From contig NZ_CP059856.1 of the NCBI RefSeq assembly GCF_009193325.2, positions 2,728,001-2,792,000 on the forward strand: a stretch of 64,000 bases of DNA, written 5' to 3'. The notes under the pieces were generated by a model that did not search any database, was not told the DNA's origin, and saw only the letters and a list, made by a program, of their open reading frames with translations. Each line of letters starts with the position of its first letter. Positions within the stretch are counted from its first letter, which is position 1. Source of the DNA: Bacteroides zhangwenhongii. GTDB taxonomy: Bacteria > Bacteroidota > Bacteroidia > Bacteroidales > Bacteroidaceae. This document shows positions 9,776 to 16,655 of the stretch, one piece after another. The position numbers and the translations under genes were made by a program.

Positions 9776-10660
9776 TTAAAATTCTGAAACTTCTATTGTA
9801 AACGGTTGAGTGGATGTACTCTTATACATGACTGTGCGTACCGAAGGCCACGGCTCGTCCAAGTAATTCTCATCCGTAATTTTCATATGTACGGTAGAAC
9901 GCTTGGAAGACTCAAAGCCTATACCGGTATCAAGAGGGCTGATGATGCGATTCACCTCCTCGCCTCCTTTCAGATATACCACATCTATAGATGTTCTGGA
10001 ATCTCCATTCACTGTGGGAAATGAATAAACCGAAGCTCCAAAGCCGGTAGAAAGATTAGTGGAGATGGTCACATTTTCTGTAATACATTCTTTGCTCTTT
10101 ACTTTATAGCCTATTGCCACATTCGTAAAAGTGACATTCAGCTGGTCAAAACGAGTGATAGCACTCAATTCCTCCTCCGTCTCTTTCGGCTGAAACACTG
10201 CTTGCCCGACTAAACGTTTCAATTCTACGTTGAGCGAACTGACCGAGTTATCTGAAGTAAAACCTACGACATCCGAAATATAAACCGGCTTTTGAATATG
10301 AGCATCCTGATAAACTACCACTTTGGAAAGACTATCTGTATCCACCAGATGATCGGCATTTGCCACGATGAAAGTTTGCAGATTTTCTCCTAAAGGAAGG
10401 TCGACTTTTAAATCTCCATTATTTAAAGGGAGATTTTTTCCATATACCATGGAATCTTGCAGGTAGACATAAACACCGACCTCTGTAATTCCATGTTCAG
10501 CAAAAGTTTCAAGACTAGCCCTACTGAAAGAAACGCCAACCGGGTGGGTTTCGGGCACATTGGGAAATTGTTCATTCGGTTTCCATTCATCATCCATTTG
10601 CTGTGAACAAGAACAGCAAAGCAGAAATGACAGAAGAAATAAACTTACTAGATGTTTCAT
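9776..10660 (-). CDS. FimB/Mfa2-like lipoprotein, first gene of the homogalacturonan operon
   Basis: 294-residue lipoprotein; the signal peptide ends in a Cys-rich lipobox (LLCCSCSQQ). The body has features of the FimB/Mfa2 family: an early beta-hairpin (EVGVYVYLQDSMVY), an ANADHL segment, and a central RLVGQAVFQPK strand like the RMVARI region of that family. The N-terminus of the next gene has a similar domain, so these two are probably related binding modules. The gene leads a tightly packed six-gene unit (gaps of 12, 34, 41, 25 and 20 bp). Its biochemical role is not known; location suggests a surface glycan-binding or assembly protein. Confidence 0.72.
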   Translation of the reverse strand: MKHLVSLFLLSFLLCCSCSQQMDDEWKPNEQFPNVPETHPVGVSFSRASLETFAEHGITEVGVYVYLQDSMVYGKNLPLNNGDLKVDLPLGENLQTFIVANADHLVDTDSLSKVVVYQDAHIQKPVYISDVVGFTSDNSVSSLNVELKRLVGQAVFQPKETEEELSAITRFDQLNVTFTNVAIGYKVKSKECITENVTISTNLSTGFGASVYSFPTVNGDSRTSIDVVYLKGGEEVNRIISPLDTGIGFESSKRSTVHMKITDENYLDEPWPSVRTVMYKSTSTQPFTIEVSEF

Positions 10661-11058
10661 AAATATTAGTTTATATATAATTTAAAGATATACAATTATT
10701 AAAAGAATAAAAATTCTATGCCCCTTTTCTTTAAAAGACGGATTCAAGCCTAAGGAGGATTGGCAATTATAAATGCTGGCTTCATGTTTCTCATTCTGTT
10801 TAGATTTTCATTGTATATTAATAATGTTTTTCGCTAGAGTGAATTCTTTGTTCTTTCACCAGTGCAAAATTGAGAAAATATAAGGAATACAAAGAGTAAA
10901 ATCTAGTAGAAAAGGAGTAAAAAACAGACCTAGACCTAGTTCAAACAGTAATTTCCATCCGTACAAATACCCATGAACGACATACTCTCTGAATATTATC
11001 ATGAAATATCTCAAAAGCATAAGAGTAGAAAATATCATTATATAGAGTAAAAAGCTCA

Positions 11059-11107
11059 AATAGCAGACTATTTTATCTTCCAAAGATAGACAGTCTGCTA
11101 TTTTTTT
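11059..11107 (+). terminator. Rho-independent terminator-like hairpin upstream of the DUF4861 gene
   Basis: AAATAGCAGACT at 11059-11069 pairs with AGTCTGCTA at 11092-11100 and is followed by a run of seven T on the plus strand. No plus-strand gene is visible upstream to terminate, so it may end an unrecognised short transcript or insulate the promoter that follows 5 bp later. Confidence 0.7.
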
Positions 11108-11111
11108 CAAC

Positions 11112-11119
11112 TACTTTTG
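11112..11119 (+). promoter_or_regulatory. Bacteroides -7 box for the DUF4861 gene
   Basis: TACTTTTG matches the Bacteroides sigma-ABfr -7 consensus TAnnTTTG and lies 39 bp before the ATG at 11158. The -33 position falls inside the preceding hairpin. No GTAC occurs 35-36 nt upstream. Confidence 0.6.
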
Positions 11120-11157
11120 CAGAGAGAAATACGACGTATAACATCAACCTTAGAATC

Positions 11158-12390
11158 ATGAAGAAGAATCTTATTATACTTGCTTTCCTTTTAGGAGGTT
11201 TCCACTTGTCTTCCCAAGCGCAGAAACAGGAGAAAACCATTACGGTAGAAGTGCATAACAATTGGAGTCAGGCAAAAACAGACGCCCCGATTGTTATCAA
11301 CCTGCATGAGTTACACGCAGATTTCAAAATCAAATCCGCCGTTGTCATGGAAGGGACGAACGAGGTTCCTTCCCAACTAGACGACTTGGACAAAGACCGT
11401 AAGATGGACGAACTGGCTTTCGTCGCCGACCTTCCCGCTCATGGCAGAAAAACATTCCAGGTTACTCTTTCTTCGGAGAAGAGCACGAAGACCTATCCGG
11501 AACGGGTATATGCCGATATGTTTATCGCAGACCACCGGAAAGGGAAACATCAGCGGGTGCAGGCAATCACCGTTCCCGGTAGCAGTAATATATATAGTAT
11601 GGTACGTCCTCACGGTCCGATTCTGGAATCGGAGCTGGTGGGATACCGACTTTACTTTAACGAAAAGCAGACACCGGACATCTATGGGAAATTCAATAAA
11701 GGCTTGGAAATCAAAGAATCTCAGTTCTATCCAACGGACGCACAGTTAGCTAAAGGATTCGGTGATGACGTACTTCGCGTGTTCGACAGTTGCGGACCGG
11801 GTGCATTGAAAGGCTGGAACGGACAAAAGGCAACGCATATCACTCCGGTAGAAACACGGACGGAGCGTATCATATCCTACGGTCCGGTACGTGCAATTGC
11901 AGAAATAGAAGTAACCGGATGGAAATATCAAGGCACGGAATTGGACATGACAACCCGCTACACACTGTATGCCGGACATCGTGACCTTCACATCGAGGCT
12001 TTTTTTGACGAACCGCTCGATAAAGAAGTTTTCTGCACGGGTGTACAGGACATCGTAGGCGCTTCCAAGTCCTTCTCCGATCATAAGGGGTTAGTAGGAA
12101 GCTGGGGTACGGACTGGCCTGTCAATGATACGGTGAAATATGCCAAAGAAACTGTTGGGCTGGGTACCTGCATTCCGCAACGTTATGTGCAATCGGAGGA
12201 AAAAGATAAAGCGAACTTCCTCTATACGATTACCGCTCCGGGAAACAACTATTTCCAATATCATACCACTTTCACTTCGATGAAAGAAACATTCGGATAT
12301 AAAACTCCGGAAGCTTGGTTTGCCTATCTCCGCAAATGGAAAGAAGAACTGGCACATCCGGTAACTGTAAAAATTAAAGGTATCCGCTAA
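11158..12390 (+). CDS. Secreted DUF4861-family protein
   Basis: 410 residues with a signal peptide cleaved near SSQAQKQ. The whole mature protein resembles the DUF4861 family, seen in Bacteroidota polysaccharide loci often beside GH105 or GH43 genes; no activity is visible from motifs. Recognisable stretches are the N-terminal beta-rich part (VEVHNNWSQAKTDAPIVI, DDLDKDRKMDELAF), the central ADMFIADH and VRPHGPILESELVGYRLYF, and the aromatic-rich C-terminus. The fold is probably an all-beta carbohydrate-active or carbohydrate-binding domain. It is transcribed alone, ending at the terminator at 12474-12513, and is followed by a GH43 gene, so a role in processing pectin side chains is inferred. 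Confidence 0.75.
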   Translation: MKKNLIILAFLLGGFHLSSQAQKQEKTITVEVHNNWSQAKTDAPIVINLHELHADFKIKSAVVMEGTNEVPSQLDDLDKDRKMDELAFVADLPAHGRKTFQVTLSSEKSTKTYPERVYADMFIADHRKGKHQRVQAITVPGSSNIYSMVRPHGPILESELVGYRLYFNEKQTPDIYGKFNKGLEIKESQFYPTDAQLAKGFGDDVLRVFDSCGPGALKGWNGQKATHITPVETRTERIISYGPVRAIAEIEVTGWKYQGTELDMTTRYTLYAGHRDLHIEAFFDEPLDKEVFCTGVQDIVGASKSFSDHKGLVGSWGTDWPVNDTVKYAKETVGLGTCIPQRYVQSEEKDKANFLYTITAPGNNYFQYHTTFTSMKETFGYKTPEAWFAYLRKWKEELAHPVTVKIKGIR

Positions 12391-12473
12391 CAAAGCGATA
12401 TCCACACTATATAAATAAGGTAGATACAAATACAACTAAACAAAATTTACGAGGTTTCTACCAATTTTTATAC

Positions 12474-12513
12474 GACTCTGCACAATTATTCCTCCTTGTG
12501 CAGAGTCTTTTTT
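12474..12513 (+). terminator. Rho-independent terminator after the DUF4861 gene
   Basis: GACTCTGCACAA (12474-12485) pairs perfectly with TTGTGCAGAGTC (12496-12507), followed by a T-run. It ends 2-3 bp before the -7 box of the next gene. Confidence 0.85.
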
Positions 12514-12515
12514 CA

Positions 12516-12523
12516 TACCTTTG
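12516..12523 (+). promoter_or_regulatory. -7 box for the GH43 gene
   Basis: TACCTTTG fits TAnnTTTG, 58 bp before the ATG. As at 11112, the upstream terminator hairpin occupies the -33 region. No GTAC element lies at the position used by the rhamnogalacturonan promoters. Confidence 0.6.
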
Positions 12524-12580
12524 CCACATCACATAAATCGTATAAATCATTTATATAAAACTATTTAATCTATTTATATC

Positions 12581-14257
12581 ATGAAACGACTGACACAGAC
12601 TCTGGTTCTCTGCCTGCTGACTACCTTCCCTGTTCTGGCACAGAGCAACTATGTATCCGAAGTATGGGTTTCCGATCTTGGAAACGGGAAGTATAAGAAT
12701 CCGGTACTCTATGCCGATTATTCCGATCCGGACGCTTGCCGTGTAGGCGACGATTTCTATATGACTTCATCCAGTTTCGGCTGTCTGCCCGGACTACAAA
12801 TACTACATTCCAAAGATTTGGTAAACTGGACGTTCATCGGTGCAGCAGTACCCGACGCGCTTGCTCCTATCCAAACTCCCGAACGTCCCGAACACGGCAA
12901 CCGTATATGGGCTCCTTCTATCCGCCATCACAATGGTGAGTTTTATATCTTCTGGGGAGATCCCGATCAAGGAGCTTTCATGGTGAAAGCCAAAGATCCG
13001 AAAGGCCCATGGAGCGAGCCCGTTTTGGTAAAAGCCGGAAAAGGAATCATCGACACTTGTCCGCTATGGGATGAGGATGGAAAAGTATATCTGGTACACG
13101 CATATGCGGGAAGCCGTGCCGGATTAAAAAGTGTCATCACTATCTGCGAACTGAATGCTGAAGCCACAAAGGCCATCACTCCTTCACGCATCGTCTTCGA
13201 CGGTCATGAGGCCCACCAAACTTGTGAAGGCCCCAAATTCTATAAAAGAAACGGCTATTATTATATTTTCCATCCGGCAGGCGGTGTGCCGACAGGATGG
13301 CAAGTGGTGCTACGCTCCAAAAACGTATACGGCCCTTACGAATGGAAAACTGTACTTGCACAAGGTAACTCTCCCGTCAACGGGCCTCATCAAGGCGCAT
13401 GGGTAGATACGCCTACCGGTGAAGACTGGTTTCTCCACTTTCAGGACGTAGGTGCTTACGGACGTATCATGCACCTGCAACCTATGAAGTGGATAAACGA
13501 CTGGCCTGTGATCGGGGTAGACAAAGACGGTGACGGGTGCGGTGAACCGGTCCTGACTTACAAGAAGCCTAATGTGGGAAAGACTTATCCTATCTGTACC
13601 CCACAGGAAAGTGACGAGTTCGACGGCTACACACTGTCTCCGCAATGGCAATGGCATGCTAATATCAACGAGAAATGGGCCTACTATGCAGGCGACAAGA
13701 GTTACATGAGATTATACTCTTACCCTGTCGTACAAGATTACAAGAATATGTGGGATGTAGCTAACCTATTATTACAAAAGACTCCTTCTGACAATTTCAC
13801 AGCTACGATGAAACTGACCTTCACTCCCAATCAGAAAAACAAAGGTGAACGTACCGGATTGATTGTGATGGGCAGGGATTATGCCGGATTATTCCTAGAA
13901 AATACGGATAAGGGACTTACTCTGTCGCAAGTGGAATGCAAAAGAGCCGATAAAGGGAAACCGGAACAGTCGAATGCTTCTGTCAGCCTCACTCAAAACA
14001 CTGTTTATCTGAAAGTAAAATTCAAATGTGACGGAAAGAAAATCAAAGCCAGCGAAGGCGGACATGACCTTCTTGTCATGTGTGACTTCAGCTATAGTCT
14101 TGATGGAAAGAAATATCAACCACTAGGCAATCCTTTTCAAGCAAGGGAAGGACAATGGATCGGTACTAAGATCGGAACATTCTGCACACGTCCGGCTATC
14201 GTGACTAATGATGGCGGATGGGTGGATGTGGATTGGTTCCGCATTGCCAAGAAGTAA
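12581..14257 (+). CDS. GH43 family glycosidase with C-terminal beta-sandwich
   Basis: 558 residues with a signal peptide (cleavage near PVLAQS) and no lipobox, so probably periplasmic. The five-bladed propeller domain (about residues 35-330) carries the family 43 triad: a catalytic base Asp in YADYSDPDACRVGDDFYM, a pKa-modulating Asp in IIDTCPLWDEDGKVYLVHAY, and the acid Glu in CEGPKFYKRNGYYYIFHP. A C-terminal beta-sandwich (about 345-555, DUF1349/GH43_C2-like) follows. Family members act on alpha-L-arabinofuranosides, beta-xylosides or beta-galactosides; I cannot assign the subfamily by eye. Pectic side-chain removal is inferred from context. Confidence 0.9.
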   Translation: MKRLTQTLVLCLLTTFPVLAQSNYVSEVWVSDLGNGKYKNPVLYADYSDPDACRVGDDFYMTSSSFGCLPGLQILHSKDLVNWTFIGAAVPDALAPIQTPERPEHGNRIWAPSIRHHNGEFYIFWGDPDQGAFMVKAKDPKGPWSEPVLVKAGKGIIDTCPLWDEDGKVYLVHAYAGSRAGLKSVITICELNAEATKAITPSRIVFDGHEAHQTCEGPKFYKRNGYYYIFHPAGGVPTGWQVVLRSKNVYGPYEWKTVLAQGNSPVNGPHQGAWVDTPTGEDWFLHFQDVGAYGRIMHLQPMKWINDWPVIGVDKDGDGCGEPVLTYKKPNVGKTYPICTPQESDEFDGYTLSPQWQWHANINEKWAYYAGDKSYMRLYSYPVVQDYKNMWDVANLLLQKTPSDNFTATMKLTFTPNQKNKGERTGLIVMGRDYAGLFLENTDKGLTLSQVECKRADKGKPEQSNASVSLTQNTVYLKVKFKCDGKKIKASEGGHDLLVMCDFSYSLDGKKYQPLGNPFQAREGQWIGTKIGTFCTRPAIVTNDGGWVDVDWFRIAKK

Positions 14258-14282
14258 CATCTTCAAAAGGAAGAGTATAAGA

Positions 14283-14310
14283 AGAGCAGTCCTACAGACT
14301 GCTCTTTTTT
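14283..14310 (+). terminator. Terminator of the GH43 gene, overlapping the 3' end of the toxin gene
   Basis: AGAGCAGTC (14283-14291) pairs with GACTGCTCT (14297-14305), followed by T residues to 14310. The right arm and T-run lie inside the last codons of the convergent toxin gene. Confidence 0.85.
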
Positions 14311-14630
14311 ACAATATCTGTCAGTTCCTTATCTGTAAGATTCTCACATTCGGATTTATCATAAATTGTCAGAAGGACAATATTTGTATCGGTTTCCGAT
14401 ATCAAAACAGTGAGAGTGATGACTCTAGCCCCTCCACTTTTACCTTTTCCTTTAGAAGAAATTGCCATACGCACTTTATGAAGTCCTCTACCTAAATCCA
14501 CCCCTTGCTGTGGCTCCCGTCTCAACGACTCCAGTAAACCGGCAAAATCCTGCCGCATTGATTTATAATGCTTACTTAATCTTTTCAATTCTCTCTTAAA
14601 TAAAGAGGTAGCTATAATATTACAGTTCAT
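14292..14630 (-). CDS. RelE/ParE-type toxin of a toxin-antitoxin pair
   Basis: 112 residues with the RelE/ParE superfamily pattern: an N-terminal strand, a helix pair with FKRELKRLSKHYKSMRQDFAGLL, then basic strands (GLHKVRMAISSKGKGKSGGARVITLTVL) and a late strand NIVLLTIYDKSE. The Lys/Arg-rich central strand and YDKSE are typical of RelE-like mRNA interferases or ParE-like gyrase poisons; which one cannot be told. It overlaps the 3' end of the antitoxin gene by 11 bp, indicating translational coupling. Its own 3' end is shared with the hairpin terminating GH43. Confidence 0.82.
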   Translation of the reverse strand: MNCNIIATSLFKRELKRLSKHYKSMRQDFAGLLESLRREPQQGVDLGRGLHKVRMAISSKGKGKSGGARVITLTVLISETDTNIVLLTIYDKSECENLTDKELTDIVKKSSL

Positions 14631-14895
14631 TGAGTAAATCTTCGGCTGAAATACCTTTTGCCTTTCCTTCGCGTATCAGTCGGGCTTCCTCACACGCTTC
14701 CTTTAAATCATCCAATACCTCTGATTTCGTTCGGGGGGTATAGGGCACACAGTCCTCCTTCACTGTATTTATATTGACGGAAGACTCACCGTGAAGTACC
14801 ATCTTTACCTTATCAAGCAACTGACGGCTATTCGACATTAATATTTCTCGGGCCAATTCAGCTTTATAAGCTTCCAGTTCCATTGAATTGTCCAT
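14620..14895 (-). CDS. Antitoxin partner of the RelE/ParE-type toxin
   Basis: 91 residues, acidic, located immediately upstream of and overlapping the toxin gene, the usual antitoxin-first order. An AAGGAG sequence about 8 nt upstream supports the ATG at 14895 over the in-frame ATG at 14883. The C-terminus (IREGKAKGISAEDLLNEL) resembles the toxin-wrapping helix of RelB/Phd-type antitoxins; I do not recognise the DNA-binding fold. Identification rests mainly on the partner and gene arrangement. Confidence 0.72.
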   Translation of the reverse strand: MDNSMELEAYKAELAREILMSNSRQLLDKVKMVLHGESSVNINTVKEDCVPYTPRTKSEVLDDLKEACEEARLIREGKAKGISAEDLLNEL

Positions 14896-14929
14896 TGTTA
14901 TCTCCTTTCTTCTTTCATTTAAGTAACTA

Positions 14930-14937
14930 CAAAGATA
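14930..14937 (-). promoter_or_regulatory. -7 box of the toxin-antitoxin operon
   Basis: On the minus strand TATCTTTG fits TAnnTTTG, 35 bp upstream of the antitoxin ATG. No GTAC 35-36 nt further upstream. Confidence 0.6.
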
Positions 14938-14980
14938 ACGAAAGTAACCGGAAATCGAGTCATTAATCCGTTTTTATTCC

Positions 14981-14988
14981 TACCTTTG
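14981..14988 (+). promoter_or_regulatory. -7 box of the HAD phosphatase gene
   Basis: TACCTTTG fits TAnnTTTG, 43 bp before the ATG at 15032. No GTAC element at the 35-36 position. Confidence 0.6.
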
Positions 14989-15031
14989 CCATCCGAATAT
15001 CATAAAGGATTAACAATAACCCCAAACCACA

Positions 15032-15694
15032 ATGAAGAAACTAGCAATATTCGATTTGGATGGTACATTGCTAAATACGATCGCCGATCTGGCACACAGT
15101 ACCAACTATGCTCTAAATAAATTAGGATATCCCACGCATGAAATAGAAAAGTATAACTTCATGGTAGGAAACGGTATCAACAAACTCTTTGAACGTGCCC
15201 TGCCCGAAGGAGAAAAAACAGAGGAAAATGTACTCCGTGTCCGCAAAGAGTTTATTCCTTATTATGATATTCACAATGCGGATGATAGCCGCCCCTATCC
15301 GGGGGTTCCAGAGTTATTGACCGACCTGCAGTCCGCCGGCATTCAGATTGCTGTAGCTTCCAATAAATATCAGGCCGCTACGGAGAAACTGATAGCTCAC
15401 TACTTTCCGAACATTCATTTCACTGCCGTGTTCGGTCAACGGGAAGGAATCAGTGTAAAGCCCGACCCTACGGTTGTCTTCGATATATTAAAGTTGGCCA
15501 ATGTAGAAAAAGACGAAGTTCTCTACATAGGAGACTCCGGAGTAGATATGCAAACGGCCGCCAATGCAGGAGTAACCGCTTGTGGGGTAACATGGGGCTT
15601 TCGTCCAAAAAGCGAACTGGAAGAATTCAAACCGACATATATCGTAAATACTACAGAAAAGATTTTATCACTTTTTACCCTCATACCCTCATAA
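15032..15694 (+). CDS. HAD-superfamily phosphatase, phosphoglycolate phosphatase-like
   Basis: 220-residue cytoplasmic protein with all four HAD motifs: motif I FDLDGTLLNT (residues 7-16, nucleophile Asp8, acid/base Asp10), motif II VASNKYQ, motif III Lys in SVKPDPTVV, and motif IV YIGDSGVDMQTA. The alpha-helical C1 cap sits between motif I and II (about 20-90), as in the Gph/PGMB subfamily. The substrate is likely phosphoglycolate or a sugar phosphate; it is a housekeeping-type gene between the two pectin loci and marks their boundary. It has its own promoter and is followed by a hairpin-rich spacer. Confidence 0.9.
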   Translation: MKKLAIFDLDGTLLNTIADLAHSTNYALNKLGYPTHEIEKYNFMVGNGINKLFERALPEGEKTEENVLRVRKEFIPYYDIHNADDSRPYPGVPELLTDLQSAGIQIAVASNKYQAATEKLIAHYFPNIHFTAVFGQREGISVKPDPTVVFDILKLANVEKDEVLYIGDSGVDMQTAANAGVTACGVTWGFRPKSELEEFKPTYIVNTTEKILSLFTLIPS

Positions 15695-15740
15695 ACAGCC
15701 GTATCGACTTATTCATCGGCATTTCAGCAATGAGAGCAAG

Positions 15741-15789
15741 CCTGATAGTAAGTATGAGAGCAACTTTTACTCTCATACTTACTATCAGG
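15741..15789. repeat. Perfect 20-bp inverted repeat with 9-nt loop
   Basis: Left arm 15741-15760 (starts CCTGATAGTAAG) is the exact reverse complement of 15770-15789, with loop CAACTTTTA. No T-run follows on either side, so it is not a classical intrinsic terminator. It starts 47 bp after the HAD stop codon and may still act as a 3' end or mRNA-stabilising stem. Confidence 0.85.
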
Positions 15790-15906
15790 AGTTTCAAATA
15801 TAAACAAGCAGTATATGCTCCTTGAACAACCGTATGTTTAATGTAGAACAACAACACAGACAAAGTTAATCTACCCTATTTCTTTTGTTAAACTCCCGAT
15901 ATTTAT

Positions 15907-15996
15907 AAAGGCTCACATTCGTGAGCCCTTGAGCTAACAGCCATAAACCTTTCAGCTCACGGCTGTGGACAAAACCGCTCATTAATGTGAGCCTTT
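15907..15996. repeat. Nested inverted repeats around GGCTCACATT
   Basis: AAAGGCTCACATT (15907-15919) pairs with AATGTGAGCCTTT (15984-15996) over 13 bp. Inside, GGCTCAC/GTGAGCC forms a tight hairpin (15910-15927) and ACAGCC (15937-15942) pairs with GGCTGT (15961-15966). The arms can form alternative structures, as in structured RNAs or transposon ends. Confidence 0.6.
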
Positions 15997-16204
15997 ACGA
16001 TTCTCAGACGTTTTACATACTAAGTACGTATGTTCTTACTAACAGGCACGTAGCCTTTACGTATTACATACGGGCATCCGGCACCTAATCTACTATCGGA
16101 TCTTTCACAATCTTCACTTCTTGACGAATATCCAGATTAAGCATGGGAGCTCTGGTATATGGATCGAGAACCATGATAAAAGAAATTAAGGCTAATGCAA
16201 ACTC

Positions 16205-16633
16205 TCACTTAGCGAGCACCAACTCCCCCTCTCTATCATCACTACCGAACGTGAGAGAATAGTGCCCGTCCTTTATCACAGACACTTCCAATTGTTTTAA
16301 AACTATGATTTCAGTCTGTTTCCCTTTTTCCACAATTCTCAAAACAGGAGTAGCCTTCTTTCCCGTAGACCAATCTCCCTGCCATAGCAATCTGTATTGT
16401 TTACCCTCTGCAAGATTGGTTATTGCAACGGCACCTGGCTGTACCAGCAAACCCCAACCGTTCGGTTCTTCCAAAAGGATTTTCGTGTCCCACAAGAAAT
16501 GAGGCGTTTGCTCCGAAGGCATATCGGGAGTTATGTCATCCATACCATTATCATTACCGCAAGCAATGAGAAAGAGACAGAACAGTACTCCCGTAGCTAA
16601 AAAGATTCTTGTTATTATGTGATGTTTTCTCAT
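16205..16633 (-). CDS. Small lipoprotein of unknown function, downstream of the PL9 lyase
   Basis: 142 residues with a lipobox (LFLIACGND, Cys25) and an acidic spacer, then a single beta-rich domain of about 95 residues (FLWDTKILLEEPNGWGLL to EGELVLAK). I do not recognise the family. It starts 23 bp after the PL9 stop codon, so the two are co-transcribed from the promoter at 18233-18275. A cell-surface binding or accessory role for rhamnogalacturonan is inferred only from this linkage. Confidence 0.7.
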   Translation of the reverse strand: MRKHHIITRIFLATGVLFCLFLIACGNDNGMDDITPDMPSEQTPHFLWDTKILLEEPNGWGLLVQPGAVAITNLAEGKQYRLLWQGDWSTGKKATPVLRIVEKGKQTEIIVLKQLEVSVIKDGHYSLTFGSDDREGELVLAK

Positions 16634-16655
16634 ATCAATAATATCTTCAAGGTTA

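Larger units (their letters stand above)
10661..11157. other. Intergenic region between the two divergent transcription units
   Basis: This 497-bp spacer separates the leftward homogalacturonan operon from the rightward DUF4861 gene. It is AT-rich. A weak -7-like TATCTTTA on the minus strand around 10683-10690 could serve the operon. I find no GTAC element 35-36 nt upstream of it. A hydrophobic 84-residue frame in the right half on the minus strand overlaps the hairpin at 11059-11107 and looks accidental. Nothing else could be supported. Confidence 0.5.
15695..16204. other. Hairpin-rich spacer after the HAD gene
   Basis: This 510-bp region has no supportable coding frame. It contains a perfect 20-bp inverted repeat (15741-15789), a nested multi-stem element (15907-15996) and further short repeats around GTACGTATG and TTACGTATTACATACG (about 16017-16072). 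It could hold a non-coding RNA or be degenerate mobile DNA at the locus border. Confidence 0.5.

Noticed and set aside
10856..11110. Minus-strand 84-codon hydrophobic frame
   Set aside because: The hydrophobic look comes from AT-rich DNA; its start overlaps a terminator hairpin and no ribosome site or homologue is recognised.
15907..15996. Possible tRNA or riboswitch
   Set aside because: The stems do not form a cloverleaf, no acceptor CCA or anticodon arm is present, and no known riboswitch core is recognised.
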